The notes under the pieces are model-generated. The model made no database searches. It saw only the letters and a program-made list of their open reading frames with translations, and was not told the origin of the DNA. From Bacteriovorax sp. BAL6_X (GTDB taxonomy: Bacteria > Bdellovibrionota > Bacteriovoracia > Bacteriovoracales > Bacteriovoracaceae), in the NCBI RefSeq assembly GCF_000443995.1, contig NZ_AUMC01000009.1, forward strand, positions 124,001 through 188,000: 64,000 bases of DNA, in the 5' to 3' direction. This document shows positions 35,835 through 44,885 of the stretch, piece by piece. Made by a program: the position numbers and the translations under genes. Numbering within the stretch: the stretch's first letter is position 1; the number at the start of each line of letters is the position of its first letter.

Positions 35835-36428
35835 TTACATTTTGGTTTTATTTTCTAATGCCTTAGATATAGTCATTGTATCTAAGTAGTCGAGATTCCC
35901 ACCCATAGGAATCCCAAAGCCAATTCTATCAACATTAACATCATCTGAAAGAACCGATTTAATATAACTACAAGTTGCATCACCCTCAACAGATGGACCA
36001 ATAGCTAAAATTACAGATTTGATACCGAGAACATCAACACGCTTCTTAAGCTTATCAATGTTTAACTCCGATGGACCAACACCTAAAAGAGGATTTAGTA
36101 CTCCTCCTAGAACATGATACAGCCCTCTGTATTGGCCACTTCTCTCAATGGCCATGTAATCAGTTATCGATTCAACAATACAAATCTCAGTTGATTCTTT
36201 ACGATGGATATCGCTACAAACAGCACAGATATCTTCATCTGCAAAGACACCACATTGATTACATTTTTTTAACTCTGCTAATTCATTTAGTGCAACAGCA
36301 AAGTCTCCTAATTCTTCCTTAGTCCACTTTGCTAAGCTAAGAACGTGTCTTAAAGCACTCTTTTCTCCAATGCCTGGCACTTTAGAAAATGAATCAACAA
36401 GGTTATTAATTCTTTCAGGTAGTTTCAT
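35835..36428 (-). CDS. recR: recombination mediator RecR
   Basis: Works with RecF/RecO to load RecA at gaps. The helix-hairpin-helix region VPGIGEKSALRHVL, the zinc finger CNQCGVFADEDICAVC, and a TOPRIM domain beginning CIVESITDYMAIE followed by YHVLGGVLNPL are standard. Length 197. It belongs to the widespread dnaX-ybaB-recR operon. Confidence 0.96.
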   Translation of the reverse strand: MKLPERINNLVDSFSKVPGIGEKSALRHVLSLAKWTKEELGDFAVALNELAELKKCNQCGVFADEDICAVCSDIHRKESTEICIVESITDYMAIERSGQYRGLYHVLGGVLNPLLGVGPSELNIDKLKKRVDVLGIKSVILAIGPSVEGDATCSYIKSVLSDDVNVDRIGFGIPMGGNLDYLDTMTISKALENKTKM

Positions 36429-36440
36429 TAAGTTTTAGCC

Positions 36441-36755
36441 TTAGAAAAGTCCTGGAATATTTAGTCCACCAGTAACTTTGCTCATCGCATTTGAAACCAT
36501 ATCTTGAGATTCTTTAATTGCCTGGTTAACTGCAGTTAAAACAAGATCTTCAAGAGTTTCAACATCATTTGGATCTACTGCTTCAGGATCAATCGTGATA
36601 GCTTGAATCTCTTGCTTACCAGTGATTTTAATTTTGATAGCACCACCACCTGAAGAAACCTCTAGTTCACGCTTTTCAAGCTCTTTTTGAAGTGTACTAA
36701 TTTTTTGCTGCATTTGCTGTGCCTGTTTCATTAGGCCTTGCATTCCCTTTGCCAT
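36441..36755 (-). CDS. ybaB: YbaB/EbfC-family nucleoid-associated protein
   Basis: A 104-residue DNA-binding protein starting MAKGMQGLMKQAQQMQQ, followed by the beta core VSSGGGAIKIKITGKQEIQAI and helix LVLTAVNQAI. GGAG lies 7 nt before ATG 36755; an upstream in-frame TTG would add four residues and overlap that site, so I prefer the ATG. Sits between dnaX and recR. Confidence 0.95.
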   Translation of the reverse strand: MAKGMQGLMKQAQQMQQKISTLQKELEKRELEVSSGGGAIKIKITGKQEIQAITIDPEAVDPNDVETLEDLVLTAVNQAIKESQDMVSNAMSKVTGGLNIPGLF

Positions 36756-36769
36756 TTTATTCTCCAATT

Positions 36770-38551
36770 TTATTCATCTTCATTTAAGATTATTTTATCA
36801 ATTTTAGAGTTAAATATTGAACTGGCCAACTGAAGCATTTCATCACCTTCAATTTCCTTTCTTTGATTTTGTTTTTCAATATTTTCATTCTCTATATTAA
36901 TTTCAAATTTTGATTTAAAGTCTGTTTCTTCAGCTTTCTTTTTTTCGACTAGCTCAATTGATAAATCAATCTCTTGCACTTGAAAATATTTTCTAAGATG
37001 CTCTCTAACCTTTTCAAGCGTTTCCTGATTATTCATATGATCAAAGAAAACTTTTGCACCAGTAGGGTAACCGATAAGTAGGGATACCTTGTCTAACTGA
37101 ACAACTAATTCACCAATTAAATTCCCCTGCTCCATATTCGCACCCATTACAGGTGAAGTCTTTGCTAGAAATTGAAGAAAGCCGTCCCAAGACTTAGGGC
37201 CTTCAATAACAACTTCGTCCTCAATGGATTTAGTATCATCTACTTCTGGTTCTTGTGTCTCTTCACTAGATTCTTTTTGTGGTTCTATAGGATCATCAAA
37301 AATAATTTTATGAGGCTTCGGGGCTTCTTCTGTTAAAGCTTCCTCAACTTCAGTCTCAGGTGTGGGGCTAGATTGTGGTTGAACTTCTTCAGTAGCTACT
37401 TCTTCAGTCACGGCCACAACTTGGGCCTTAGGCTTTCCCGTGCTATCCTCCACTTGAGTGTCTGCAATTATCTGATGTCTTAATGCAACCTTTCTCATAG
37501 CAAGAAGTGTTGCATCTGTTGGAATAATTGATTCAAGCGTCCACGAAAAGTCTTTAGCAAGTGTTTCATATACCCAGTAAAGTTCTGCCCGTGATATACG
37601 ATCAAATATATCTCCGTCTACTTTTGAAAGGACTCTCGACTTATCATTAAAATCTTTTGCAATTACAATTGAAAATAGATTTTCAAGTAAAGACTTTACG
37701 ATATTTTGTAGAGAGATATTTTGTGAAATTAGAGCATTAAATGTATTAGTCAGCTCCTCAATATTTTCTGAAAGAGTAGAATCAATTAATGTTTTAATTG
37801 AACTTAGCTTTGCGATCCCAAGGGCCTGAGCAAAGATATCCTCTGTAATTTCTTGACCAAACGAAAAGCTTAAAACTTGATCAAATAAAGAAAGTGTATC
37901 CCTAAATGAACCATTACCTAGCTTCGCTAGTGTTTCAATTAACTCTGAATTAGCAAAAACAATATTTTCAAGCTGCGCAATATGAATAATATGAGACTTA
38001 AGCTCTTCAACTGTTGCATTTACAAAGTCGAAACGCTGACATCTTGAAAGAACTGTTCCAAGAAGCTTTTCTGGCTCAGTTGTCGCCATTAAGAATACGG
38101 CATGTTCCGGTGGCTCCTCTAAAGTTTTTAGAAGGGCATTGAAGGCACTATTTGATAACATGTGAACTTCATCAATAATATAAACTTTATACTTTCCACT
38201 AGATGGAAGATAAGAAATATTACTAATCAGCTCTCTTACATCATCAACACTATTATTAGATGCACCATCGATTTCAACGACATTCATTGAAGCCGCAGAA
38301 TCAAAGTCCTGACACGCACTACATTCACCACATGGGTTCTGGTTCTCATCACGAGTTTCACATCTTAGGGCTTTTGCAAAAATTCTGGCTATCGTTGTTT
38401 TACCAATTCCACGCGTACCAGAAAAGATATAGGCATGACCTAGTCGATCTTCTCTTAGCGAATTAACTATTGTTTTAACGATATGTTCTTGCCCAACAAA
38501 ATCTTGAAATTTTGCAGGACGATATTTTCTGGCCAAGACCTGATATGACAT
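36770..38551 (-). CDS. dnaX: DNA polymerase III subunits gamma and tau
   Basis: Clamp-loader ATPase. Walker A GTRGIGKTTIARI, a zinc module with four Cys (in CETRDENQNPCGECSAC), Walker B IDEVHMLS and sensor LSRCQRF are present in the first 180 residues. Residues about 380-455 are an acidic Glu/Pro/Thr-rich linker, followed by a tau-type C-terminal domain. Length 593. It lies about 70 nt downstream of the SRP RNA gene. Confidence 0.95.
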   Translation of the reverse strand: MSYQVLARKYRPAKFQDFVGQEHIVKTIVNSLREDRLGHAYIFSGTRGIGKTTIARIFAKALRCETRDENQNPCGECSACQDFDSAASMNVVEIDGASNNSVDDVRELISNISYLPSSGKYKVYIIDEVHMLSNSAFNALLKTLEEPPEHAVFLMATTEPEKLLGTVLSRCQRFDFVNATVEELKSHIIHIAQLENIVFANSELIETLAKLGNGSFRDTLSLFDQVLSFSFGQEITEDIFAQALGIAKLSSIKTLIDSTLSENIEELTNTFNALISQNISLQNIVKSLLENLFSIVIAKDFNDKSRVLSKVDGDIFDRISRAELYWVYETLAKDFSWTLESIIPTDATLLAMRKVALRHQIIADTQVEDSTGKPKAQVVAVTEEVATEEVQPQSSPTPETEVEEALTEEAPKPHKIIFDDPIEPQKESSEETQEPEVDDTKSIEDEVVIEGPKSWDGFLQFLAKTSPVMGANMEQGNLIGELVVQLDKVSLLIGYPTGAKVFFDHMNNQETLEKVREHLRKYFQVQEIDLSIELVEKKKAEETDFKSKFEINIENENIEKQNQRKEIEGDEMLQLASSIFNSKIDKIILNEDE

Positions 38552-38622
38552 TAAGCACCATCACTTTATATGATTTAAAAATTTTACTTGTTAACTATAG
38601 GAAAAATTATAGGTATTGGAAA

Positions 38623-38718
38623 GGGGCAGCCGATACAAACACAATGCAACAAAAGTTACCGTTGCTTCGTTCCCGACCTGGCGGAGTTAGCCCCGCTGCA
38701 TTTGTCTGACCGGCTACC
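38623..38718 (-). ncRNA. ffs: signal recognition particle RNA (4.5S, small type)
   Basis: On the minus strand the ends GGTAGCCG and CGGCTGCC pair, and the apical part contains CCAGGTCGGGAACGAAGCAA, the universally conserved SRP helix 8 with the GGAA-type tetraloop region and the symmetric A/C-rich internal loop. About 96 nt, lacking the Alu domain, as in proteobacteria. Position just upstream of dnaX is common. A sigma70-type promoter precedes it. Confidence 0.93.
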
Positions 38719-38726
38719 GAACATGA

Positions 38727-38755
38727 ATATAATATTTATCTTAGCATGATGTCAA
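38727..38755 (-). promoter_or_regulatory. sigma70-type promoter of SRP RNA gene
   Basis: Minus strand TTGACA (complement of 38750-38755), exactly 17 bp spacer, TTATAT (complement of 38727-38732), then 8 nt to the first G of the RNA. Confidence 0.8.
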
Positions 38756-38761
38756 TGAAAG

Positions 38762-40030
38762 CTAGTATTTAATGATAATCGTCTCACCTTTGAGACTCAC
38801 TGAGTCGGAATTAATGAATTTCATCACAAATTTCAAAACGAATTTTGTTGCTGTCATACCTGCTACTCTTGCTCGGTTAACTTTAATTCTCACCTCACGT
38901 TGCTCTGGATGAACATCGAGTTTTCCAGCGGCCTTAAATTTAAAAGTGAAAAGAGATTTTAGCTTGGCCGTCATATTAAAGTGGCCATCAGCAACAGTAA
39001 TCTTTAGATCCCTAATACGATTTTTAGCAGAATCTTTCTTATCTTCACTTATCTTTTGAATACTAAAGTCAGATCTTCTAAGACATCCTTCATAAATTGA
39101 AACAGCATCCACTTCCTTATCAGATGGATCTATTTTTACACAACGTGCCTCTATCTTAGTGAAAGTAAATTCACCATTTTTAGTTTGGGCCTCTAGTTGA
39201 TTAGCGATTAGTCCAAGGTGCTCCTTTTCAAAATAAAGCTGTCCATCAAAAACATTAAATGGCATCCCCTCTCTAAGTAGCTTAATCTCCTTTCCAGCAA
39301 TTTGTGACTCTTCTAAACAACCTGCGAAGATCATATCAAGATTAAAAGTTGTTAAATTGGGATCTTTATAACAATCAATATTAATATTTTTAAAATTGAT
39401 TGAACTATTTAAAAGGTTACCAGAAGCGCTCTGCGCATCGATGACTATTGAATCTTCTTCAAATGCAACTTCCTTTCCGCGAATATTTACATTAGATTGG
39501 CTAGCACCACTTTGAGTAATTTCCACGATTGCAAATTCCTTACCTTCAAGTGGCTTAATGTGCATATCTTTTAAACAGATTTCATCTAAGTTAAATGTAA
39601 ACTCATCACTTTGACATTTAATATCAACATCTTTGATATCAAAAAGAAATTGCTCAGCACCAACACTTAGCTGTGGGCCACTTGCAAAAAAGCCAGTTTC
39701 TGAAAATTCGATTTTAGCTTCTTTCGCATAAATCATATTGAGTAAATCAATCTCAGTAAATTGTGGAAGATGAGTCGTAAGGTTTAAATTATCTTTTTGA
39801 AAATTAATACGATTATTAAATAAGTAAGTGTTAACAAGAAAAAGCTCACCATTCTCAGTTAAATCAAACTCAACAGCGTCGTATTTTATATACACATCTC
39901 TAGCGTGAGCAACACCACCAAGAAAGTCACTTCCCAGCGCTCTATTTAAGTTGATGGAGTCAACTTCAAAAAACATAGAATTGGCGATACATGATAATGC
40001 AAATAGTGCCGTAAAGATAAATTTAAACAT
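38762..40030 (-). CDS. secreted/periplasmic protein of unknown function
   Basis: Signal peptide (about 1-17, MFKFIFTALFALSCIANS) and a 400-residue beta-rich mature part. Repeating strands such as DVYIKYDAVEFDL, DVDIKCQSDEF and INIDCYKDPN, with several conserved-looking cysteines, suggest an elongated beta structure. The last ~80 residues (KITVADGHFNMTAKLKSLFTF onward, shortened here) resemble lipid-binding AsmA/DUF2993-type folds by feel only. No catalytic motif. It ends just before the SRP promoter and starts 45 nt after tadA. Confidence 0.6.
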   Translation of the reverse strand: MFKFIFTALFALSCIANSMFFEVDSINLNRALGSDFLGGVAHARDVYIKYDAVEFDLTENGELFLVNTYLFNNRINFQKDNLNLTTHLPQFTEIDLLNMIYAKEAKIEFSETGFFASGPQLSVGAEQFLFDIKDVDIKCQSDEFTFNLDEICLKDMHIKPLEGKEFAIVEITQSGASQSNVNIRGKEVAFEEDSIVIDAQSASGNLLNSSINFKNINIDCYKDPNLTTFNLDMIFAGCLEESQIAGKEIKLLREGMPFNVFDGQLYFEKEHLGLIANQLEAQTKNGEFTFTKIEARCVKIDPSDKEVDAVSIYEGCLRRSDFSIQKISEDKKDSAKNRIRDLKITVADGHFNMTAKLKSLFTFKFKAAGKLDVHPEQREVRIKVNRARVAGMTATKFVLKFVMKFINSDSVSLKGETIIIKY

Positions 40031-40075
40031 ATATTTATGTTCGATAAATATCGCCAGAATGTAAACACTAGAGCT

Positions 40076-40558
40076 TTAACTTTGACGTTTTCGATAAGTT
40101 TTTCGACGTAATTTGAAGAAATCTGATAATACTTTCGAGCATTTAAAGTGTTCAACGCCACCAATAATAGAAAATTTATGATTAAAGCGTTTATCTTTTT
40201 GAAAGCTGTAACCGAGAGAGACAGAGCCGGCCTTTTGATCATAAGCCCCAAAAACAACATTTTTGAAACGTGCCTGTAAAATTGCATATAAACACATAGG
40301 ACAAGGCTCAAGCGTTATATAGATTGTACAATTAAGAAGTCGCCAATCACCAAGTTTTTCACTAGCTTCTCTAATGGCGAGAATTTCTGCATGGGCCGTT
40401 GTGTCTTTTTGATATTCTTTTAAATTATGAGCACGAGCTATCACATTATCATTTTCATCTACAATGATTGCCCCAACAGGAACCTCTCCCGCCTTAAAAG
40501 CGAGTTCCGCTTCTTTAAGCGCTAAGTTCATATTCCAAATGTGTGATTTAATACTCAT
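40076..40558 (-). CDS. tadA: tRNA-specific adenosine deaminase
   Basis: Zinc-dependent deaminase converting A34 to inosine in tRNA-Arg(ACG). The catalytic HAE and zinc-binding PCPMC motifs are intact, with the VPVGAIIV strand before them. Length 160. The substrate tRNA-Arg(ACG) gene is in this window at 45672-45748. Overlaps the upstream PilZ membrane protein gene by 4 nt. Confidence 0.94.
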   Translation of the reverse strand: MSIKSHIWNMNLALKEAELAFKAGEVPVGAIIVDENDNVIARAHNLKEYQKDTTAHAEILAIREASEKLGDWRLLNCTIYITLEPCPMCLYAILQARFKNVVFGAYDQKAGSVSLGYSFQKDKRFNHKFSIIGGVEHFKCSKVLSDFFKLRRKTYRKRQS

Positions 40559-41283
40559 GATTTAAATTTTTTATCTTTTTTGGCCTTACGCTCAAAATTC
40601 CAATATTTTTCTAACTCACCATAACGACGACGAGAAGTTTCATCTGCGTTATGAAACCTTACACCATATGTAAAAGGTCGTCCTATCGAGTGTTGTCTTT
40701 TAGATACCACCTCAACGCTCAAGCGTCCATCAATGCTTGCAGTTAGCGGTTCAATTTCTAGCTTTTGGCCAATCTTTAAATCGTCGAACAATGTTAGGCC
40801 TCCAGCTTTTCGGCGTAGATCAACGAGCCTTCCCTCCACTCCATCAAGACCTTCCGAGTAAACACATGTCTTTAAATCATTACGATATCTAAAGTCATAC
40901 TCCCACCAACTTATGACAGGATAAAAAACAGGTGTATATAAAGAAAAACAAAGAACTCCAAGCAGCATCAAAGACATTGTATAGAGAAAAAATAATGAGA
41001 AATCATTGTAATAATATAGGGATCTCAAGATATAAAAAATGATAAAGAGACCAACAACAACACTTAAAGTCCAAAAAGAATAGTGTACATTTTTTTGCAT
41101 TCGATAATAGAGTCGATAAAGAATTACGGAAAAGATAATTCCAAAGAGCGCAATAAAGTTAAATTGGAATTTAAAGAACTCATAACCCTTGGCCAAGAAG
41201 AACAAAAACATATGGAGAGAAAACAATGCCTGAACTTTATTGAAGTCACTCTTAATTGATAGTTTACTGATACTGATTAACAT
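40555..41283 (-). CDS. membrane protein with C-terminal PilZ-like domain
   Basis: About four membrane helices in residues 15-130, then a cytoplasmic beta domain. RYRNDL, GRLVDLRRKAGGLTL and KIGQKLEIEPL follow the PilZ layout (R-motif, DxSxxG-type turn, strand), but Ser is replaced by Arg and an extra residue is present, so c-di-GMP binding is doubtful. Terminal basic tail. Overlaps tadA. Function unknown. Confidence 0.6.
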   Translation of the reverse strand: MLISISKLSIKSDFNKVQALFSLHMFLFFLAKGYEFFKFQFNFIALFGIIFSVILYRLYYRMQKNVHYSFWTLSVVVGLFIIFYILRSLYYYNDFSLFFLYTMSLMLLGVLCFSLYTPVFYPVISWWEYDFRYRNDLKTCVYSEGLDGVEGRLVDLRRKAGGLTLFDDLKIGQKLEIEPLTASIDGRLSVEVVSKRQHSIGRPFTYGVRFHNADETSRRRYGELEKYWNFERKAKKDKKFKS

Positions 41284-41306
41284 TATTCTATTTTATCAAA
41301 ATAGGA

Positions 41307-42770
41307 TTATTTGATAATTAGTGGAACTATTTGCTTAGCACCATCATCACGATTAAATTTATACTTTTTATTATCTATTAATAACTCATACTCACCAGGT
41401 TCAAGGTTAACCGGATAAAGGTGGATATGGTCATAAATACCATACCAAGAACGTAGGTCAGCTAATTCTGATTCTTGAATTGCTCGGTTACCAGCAGCGT
41501 AAGCTGCACTTGCGGAGAGATATGCTATAAGGTTCCCATTATTATAGAGACTACGGTAAGTCTGGTAGGCCGAAGTTAAAAGGGCAATATGCTTGGCCGC
41601 AAGCCTTGCCCCTACTTTTGCTTCTAAAAGTGCCACATCATTTTTTAAAGAACTACTTAAGACTTCAGAAGTATTGGTCATAAGCACAGAAGAACCGCTT
41701 TCTTGTTCCTCACCGTTAGCATTTTTGATTATAATCTTTTTAGGAGTTGAGACAGTCGTTGAATCGATTTTTGGTAACTCAAAATAAATCTTTGGTTCTG
41801 CCCCTCTAGTGAGAGCGAGCATATTTAGAGAGAAAGTTACAAAGTCATCCATTCCCTCGTCATTTGAAATATAAACTCCCACTGGAAGGCCCAATGGGAA
41901 ATCATAAACTTTAGCAGTCTTCTTAATGACGTGACCATTTAAAATAATGATATAAGTATTAAATGATTTTCTACTATTAAAGAAGTCGTATGTGCTCTTA
42001 TAAGTCTCTGTTTTTGTTATATACTTTGAAAGCTCACTCTGACTCATTAAGTGTAGCTTCTTATAATCCTCTTGATATTTTTTATGTGATGAATTGTAGC
42101 TAGGATATAATCCCATCTGCTGAATAAGATCTCTCTTTCCTATTTTCTTGAAATTATTTACGATCGATCGGTCTTTGGCCCTACCATAGGTATCATGAAC
42201 AACAACTCCCATCAGATCAATAAAGGTTGATCCCTTATAGATTGCACGTCCTCTATTTTGTTCCTTAAAGTTTTCGATATAGGCACTCCAATCTCTTAGA
42301 GTTGATACCATTGCCTGTTGATGAAATCTCCTTTTCTTATCTGAAGTAACTTCTTTACTCTTCATATAATGAGCTAGAATTTCATAAAAACGAATATTGG
42401 CCTGTTCGAATTGATTTGGGTAATAGATGTCAGTAGCCTCTCCAATAAAAAGAGACTCTACTTTATTTGTAATACTAATTTTGTATAATTCATTTGCAAT
42501 CTCTTTAGCATTATTAAGGTACAAAAGAGCATTGTCATAATCTTTTAAATTAAAATAAGCAATACCGAGCTCAGCTTGCTTTAGGAAGCGATCTTCCTCT
42601 CGCTTATAGACTTCACCTTTGTTAATTTTTTCAACAACACTTTTGTAATCGTTACTTTTATATAAAGATGAAATGAGATCCCCTTCATCCCTTACCTTTC
42701 TTGCTGCACATGAGACAAGAACAATAAGGAATGAAAGAGTTAAAATCTTTTTTAAATTAGTAATATTCAA
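41307..42770 (-). CDS. COG3014-like lipoprotein with TPR-like repeats
   Basis: Lipobox LVSC near residue 21 marks an outer- or inner-membrane lipoprotein. ELGIAYFNLKDYDNALLYLNNA is a TPR-type repeat, and further helical repeats follow; the C-terminal third is beta-rich with YPVNLEPGEYELLI. The layout matches COG3014-type proteins that co-occur with LpoB and LPP20-like lipoproteins, which are exactly its upstream neighbours here. Likely part of an envelope assembly; the precise role is unknown. Confidence 0.65.
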   Translation of the reverse strand: MNITNLKKILTLSFLIVLVSCAARKVRDEGDLISSLYKSNDYKSVVEKINKGEVYKREEDRFLKQAELGIAYFNLKDYDNALLYLNNAKEIANELYKISITNKVESLFIGEATDIYYPNQFEQANIRFYEILAHYMKSKEVTSDKKRRFHQQAMVSTLRDWSAYIENFKEQNRGRAIYKGSTFIDLMGVVVHDTYGRAKDRSIVNNFKKIGKRDLIQQMGLYPSYNSSHKKYQEDYKKLHLMSQSELSKYITKTETYKSTYDFFNSRKSFNTYIIILNGHVIKKTAKVYDFPLGLPVGVYISNDEGMDDFVTFSLNMLALTRGAEPKIYFELPKIDSTTVSTPKKIIIKNANGEEQESGSSVLMTNTSEVLSSSLKNDVALLEAKVGARLAAKHIALLTSAYQTYRSLYNNGNLIAYLSASAAYAAGNRAIQESELADLRSWYGIYDHIHLYPVNLEPGEYELLIDNKKYKFNRDDGAKQIVPLIIK

Positions 42771-42774
42771 CTAA

Positions 42775-43380
42775 TTACCAACCTACTTTCGATTTTTCAG
42801 AGTACTTATTTACACGTGTTCTCGTTCTCATAACTTCGATACCTCTAGAAATGTCAGTCATACGAATATTCATCGTGTATTCTTTTAATGTTTTCCCACT
42901 TCTTGAACGTGGTTGCATTCTTACATTACCAAAGATCATAATATCAGCACCGGCAGCATTTCCAATTTTCTTTGCTTCGGCAGGACTAACCATTCCATCA
43001 TTTTGATATTGAATTTCTTTTAATAAGGCCTCACGAGCAGAAGCATCAATTAAGATATATTCTCCAGACTCACTTAATTGAGTTAAAAACTCATCAGAAA
43101 TATCATCTGACGGGAAATATGGTTCGGCCGTTTGATTACTAAATTCAGCAACAAATACTTTAGGACGCCTTCCTAATTTAAGTAGGTAATTTTTAAATCC
43201 TTTATGTTGTTTCATTTTTTGAATCACTGTTTCAACTGAATTTTCAGTATCACGTGTAACCCATGCATCAGTAATCTCTAATGACTTCTCATCTGATGTA
43301 TCTCCCGAAACACGCTCAGCTTGAAATCCCCCACATGAAATTAAAGTAAAAAGCAGTGTAAGAGTTAAAATCTTTTTCAT
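42775..43380 (-). CDS. LpoB-like lipoprotein (penicillin-binding protein activator family)
   Basis: Lipobox LISC near residue 16. After a short linker, KVFVAEFSNQTAEPYFPSDD, FLTQLSESGEYILID, ADIMIFGNVRMQ and the closing ISRGIEVMRTRT fit the LpoB fold, whose E. coli member stimulates PBP1b from the outer membrane. 201 residues. Neighbours are LPP20-like and COG3014-like lipoproteins, a combination found in several lineages. Confidence 0.75.
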   Translation of the reverse strand: MKKILTLTLLFTLISCGGFQAERVSGDTSDEKSLEITDAWVTRDTENSVETVIQKMKQHKGFKNYLLKLGRRPKVFVAEFSNQTAEPYFPSDDISDEFLTQLSESGEYILIDASAREALLKEIQYQNDGMVSPAEAKKIGNAAGADIMIFGNVRMQPRSRSGKTLKEYTMNIRMTDISRGIEVMRTRTRVNKYSEKSKVGW

Positions 43381-43390
43381 ATATCCTCCA

Positions 43391-44236
43391 TTAAATTTTT
43401 AAATCAACAAAAATATCAGGTAAGTCATCCATCAACTCATTAACGACTTCTTCAATGATGGCCTTTTCAGAGCGACCTGTTTGTGTATATCTTTTTGTTA
43501 TATTTAATTTTTTCTTATTGAAGTTAATCTCCAATGTTTTTTTTACAAAACCATCAACTTTTAAAAATTCATCGATCAAAGCGATAGCTATATTCAAGCG
43601 TTCATCACTATTACCAGAGAATACATTGTTCTTATTAAGCTCACTTATTAACAGCTTATCAACAATGTTAAACTTAGGTTGTGAATAAACGTGCAAGGTA
43701 ATTTCTTTTTTAGGACGTGATTCATACTTTTTAACTTTAGACTTATAATTATCGGCTAAAGTCATCATATATAGCTCTAATTTTTTAATCACACTATTAT
43801 TGGCCCTAATTTTAGAGAGAACTAGATTATAACCAGTCTTATATAAATCTTCGTTATCTTTTTTAAGTCCAGAAATATCACTTTTTAATTTAGTAACAAA
43901 TTTTTTAGTATTAAGTCCCATTAAAACGCAATAGTATGATTCCTCATCAACAAATGATTCAATCATTTCAACGCCAAATAAGTTTTCCGAAACTTCTTCA
44001 CTGACAAAATCAGAATACTCACCTTCATCTAATTTTCCGTTCGAGCTTTCAATAGATACGAACTTCGCTTTTACTTTTACCTGAAAGCTTTTGGCTATCT
44101 CGACTCGAGCGTCTTCACTTGCCTCTTTTTCACTTAGACTACATGTCTTTGCACATAGGTAGTCCTTAGGACACGACTTTATTTGTCCAAATGAATAAAG
44201 ACTTAAAATTGAAATCAGAAGGATCTTAGTCTTCAA
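43391..44236 (-). CDS. secreted protein with LPP20-like N-terminal part
   Basis: Signal peptide (about 1-20, ending IKS). Mature residues about 30-110 (EKEASEDARVEIAKSFQVKVKAKF style helix-strand, then YYCVLMGLNTKKF) resemble the LPP20 fold. A second domain of about 150 residues follows, with no recognised family. It lies between LpoB-like and LPP20-like genes, overlapping the latter by 11 nt. Confidence 0.6.
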   Translation of the reverse strand: MKTKILLISILSLYSFGQIKSCPKDYLCAKTCSLSEKEASEDARVEIAKSFQVKVKAKFVSIESSNGKLDEGEYSDFVSEEVSENLFGVEMIESFVDEESYYCVLMGLNTKKFVTKLKSDISGLKKDNEDLYKTGYNLVLSKIRANNSVIKKLELYMMTLADNYKSKVKKYESRPKKEITLHVYSQPKFNIVDKLLISELNKNNVFSGNSDERLNIAIALIDEFLKVDGFVKKTLEINFNKKKLNITKRYTQTGRSEKAIIEEVVNELMDDLPDIFVDLKI

Positions 44237-44804
44237 ATTTTTGTCTCAACTCTTCTTTGTGTGAATCATTAGCAACAGCAATTGCTTTTTCTTGTGCATA
44301 TCGAATTGCTCTTTGTAGAGTATCTTCTTTAATACCAACTAAGGAATAGCAAGTATAGTACGGGTCACCAATAAGCTTTTCATCTTTCATTTTTTGTCTT
44401 TTTTCCCAATACTGCTCTTTTACACGAACCCCAGAAACTTTTGTTCTTATTGACTGAGTAAGAGTCTCAGAAAATGTTTTAATTTCTTGTGAATCCTCAT
44501 CAAGATTCGTGACTTCTGTATAATCATTAGCAATCTCTTGTGAAATTTCAGAAGCAATAACTGCAGTTGATCTGGCGGTAGCAGACTTTACACAAAGTCT
44601 TCTATTTCTATTTTCTGATTGCGATAAGAAGTAGTGATAATCTTTATCACCTTTATAATTATCAACACTCTCTAACCAGTCTGGTTCAATTTTATTTGAA
44701 GCATTTAGAATTTTATAATCGATTTCAAACTCTCTTGCTTTCTTTCCAGAAGCACAAGAAATCATCGCAATTGATATTAGAAAAAATGAGAAAAACTTTG
44801 TCAT
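44226..44804 (-). CDS. LPP20-family lipoprotein
   Basis: Lipobox MISC near residue 17. The mature part PDWLESV, then a helix with KSATARSTAVIASEISQEI and a YYTCYSLVGIKEDTLQRAI strand-helix end are typical of LPP20 lipoproteins. AGGAG is 5 nt before the ATG, and a TTGACT box about 50 nt upstream may start the four-gene lipoprotein transcript. Confidence 0.72.
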   Translation of the reverse strand: MTKFFSFFLISIAMISCASGKKAREFEIDYKILNASNKIEPDWLESVDNYKGDKDYHYFLSQSENRNRRLCVKSATARSTAVIASEISQEIANDYTEVTNLDEDSQEIKTFSETLTQSIRTKVSGVRVKEQYWEKRQKMKDEKLIGDPYYTCYSLVGIKEDTLQRAIRYAQEKAIAVANDSHKEELRQKFED

Positions 44805-44885
44805 GATATCTCCTAAAAAATAACCTCAGTGGACTTTTTCAAGTCAACTAATTTTACTTTACGGTGAGATATAATCAATGAAAAA

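Noticed and set aside
38512-38709. Plus-strand frame across the SRP RNA gene
   Set aside because: It is antisense to a well-supported SRP RNA and the start of dnaX.
39946-40311. Minus-strand frame overlapping tadA and the secreted protein
   Set aside because: tadA in the other frame is a clear enzyme with intact active site; this frame has no features.
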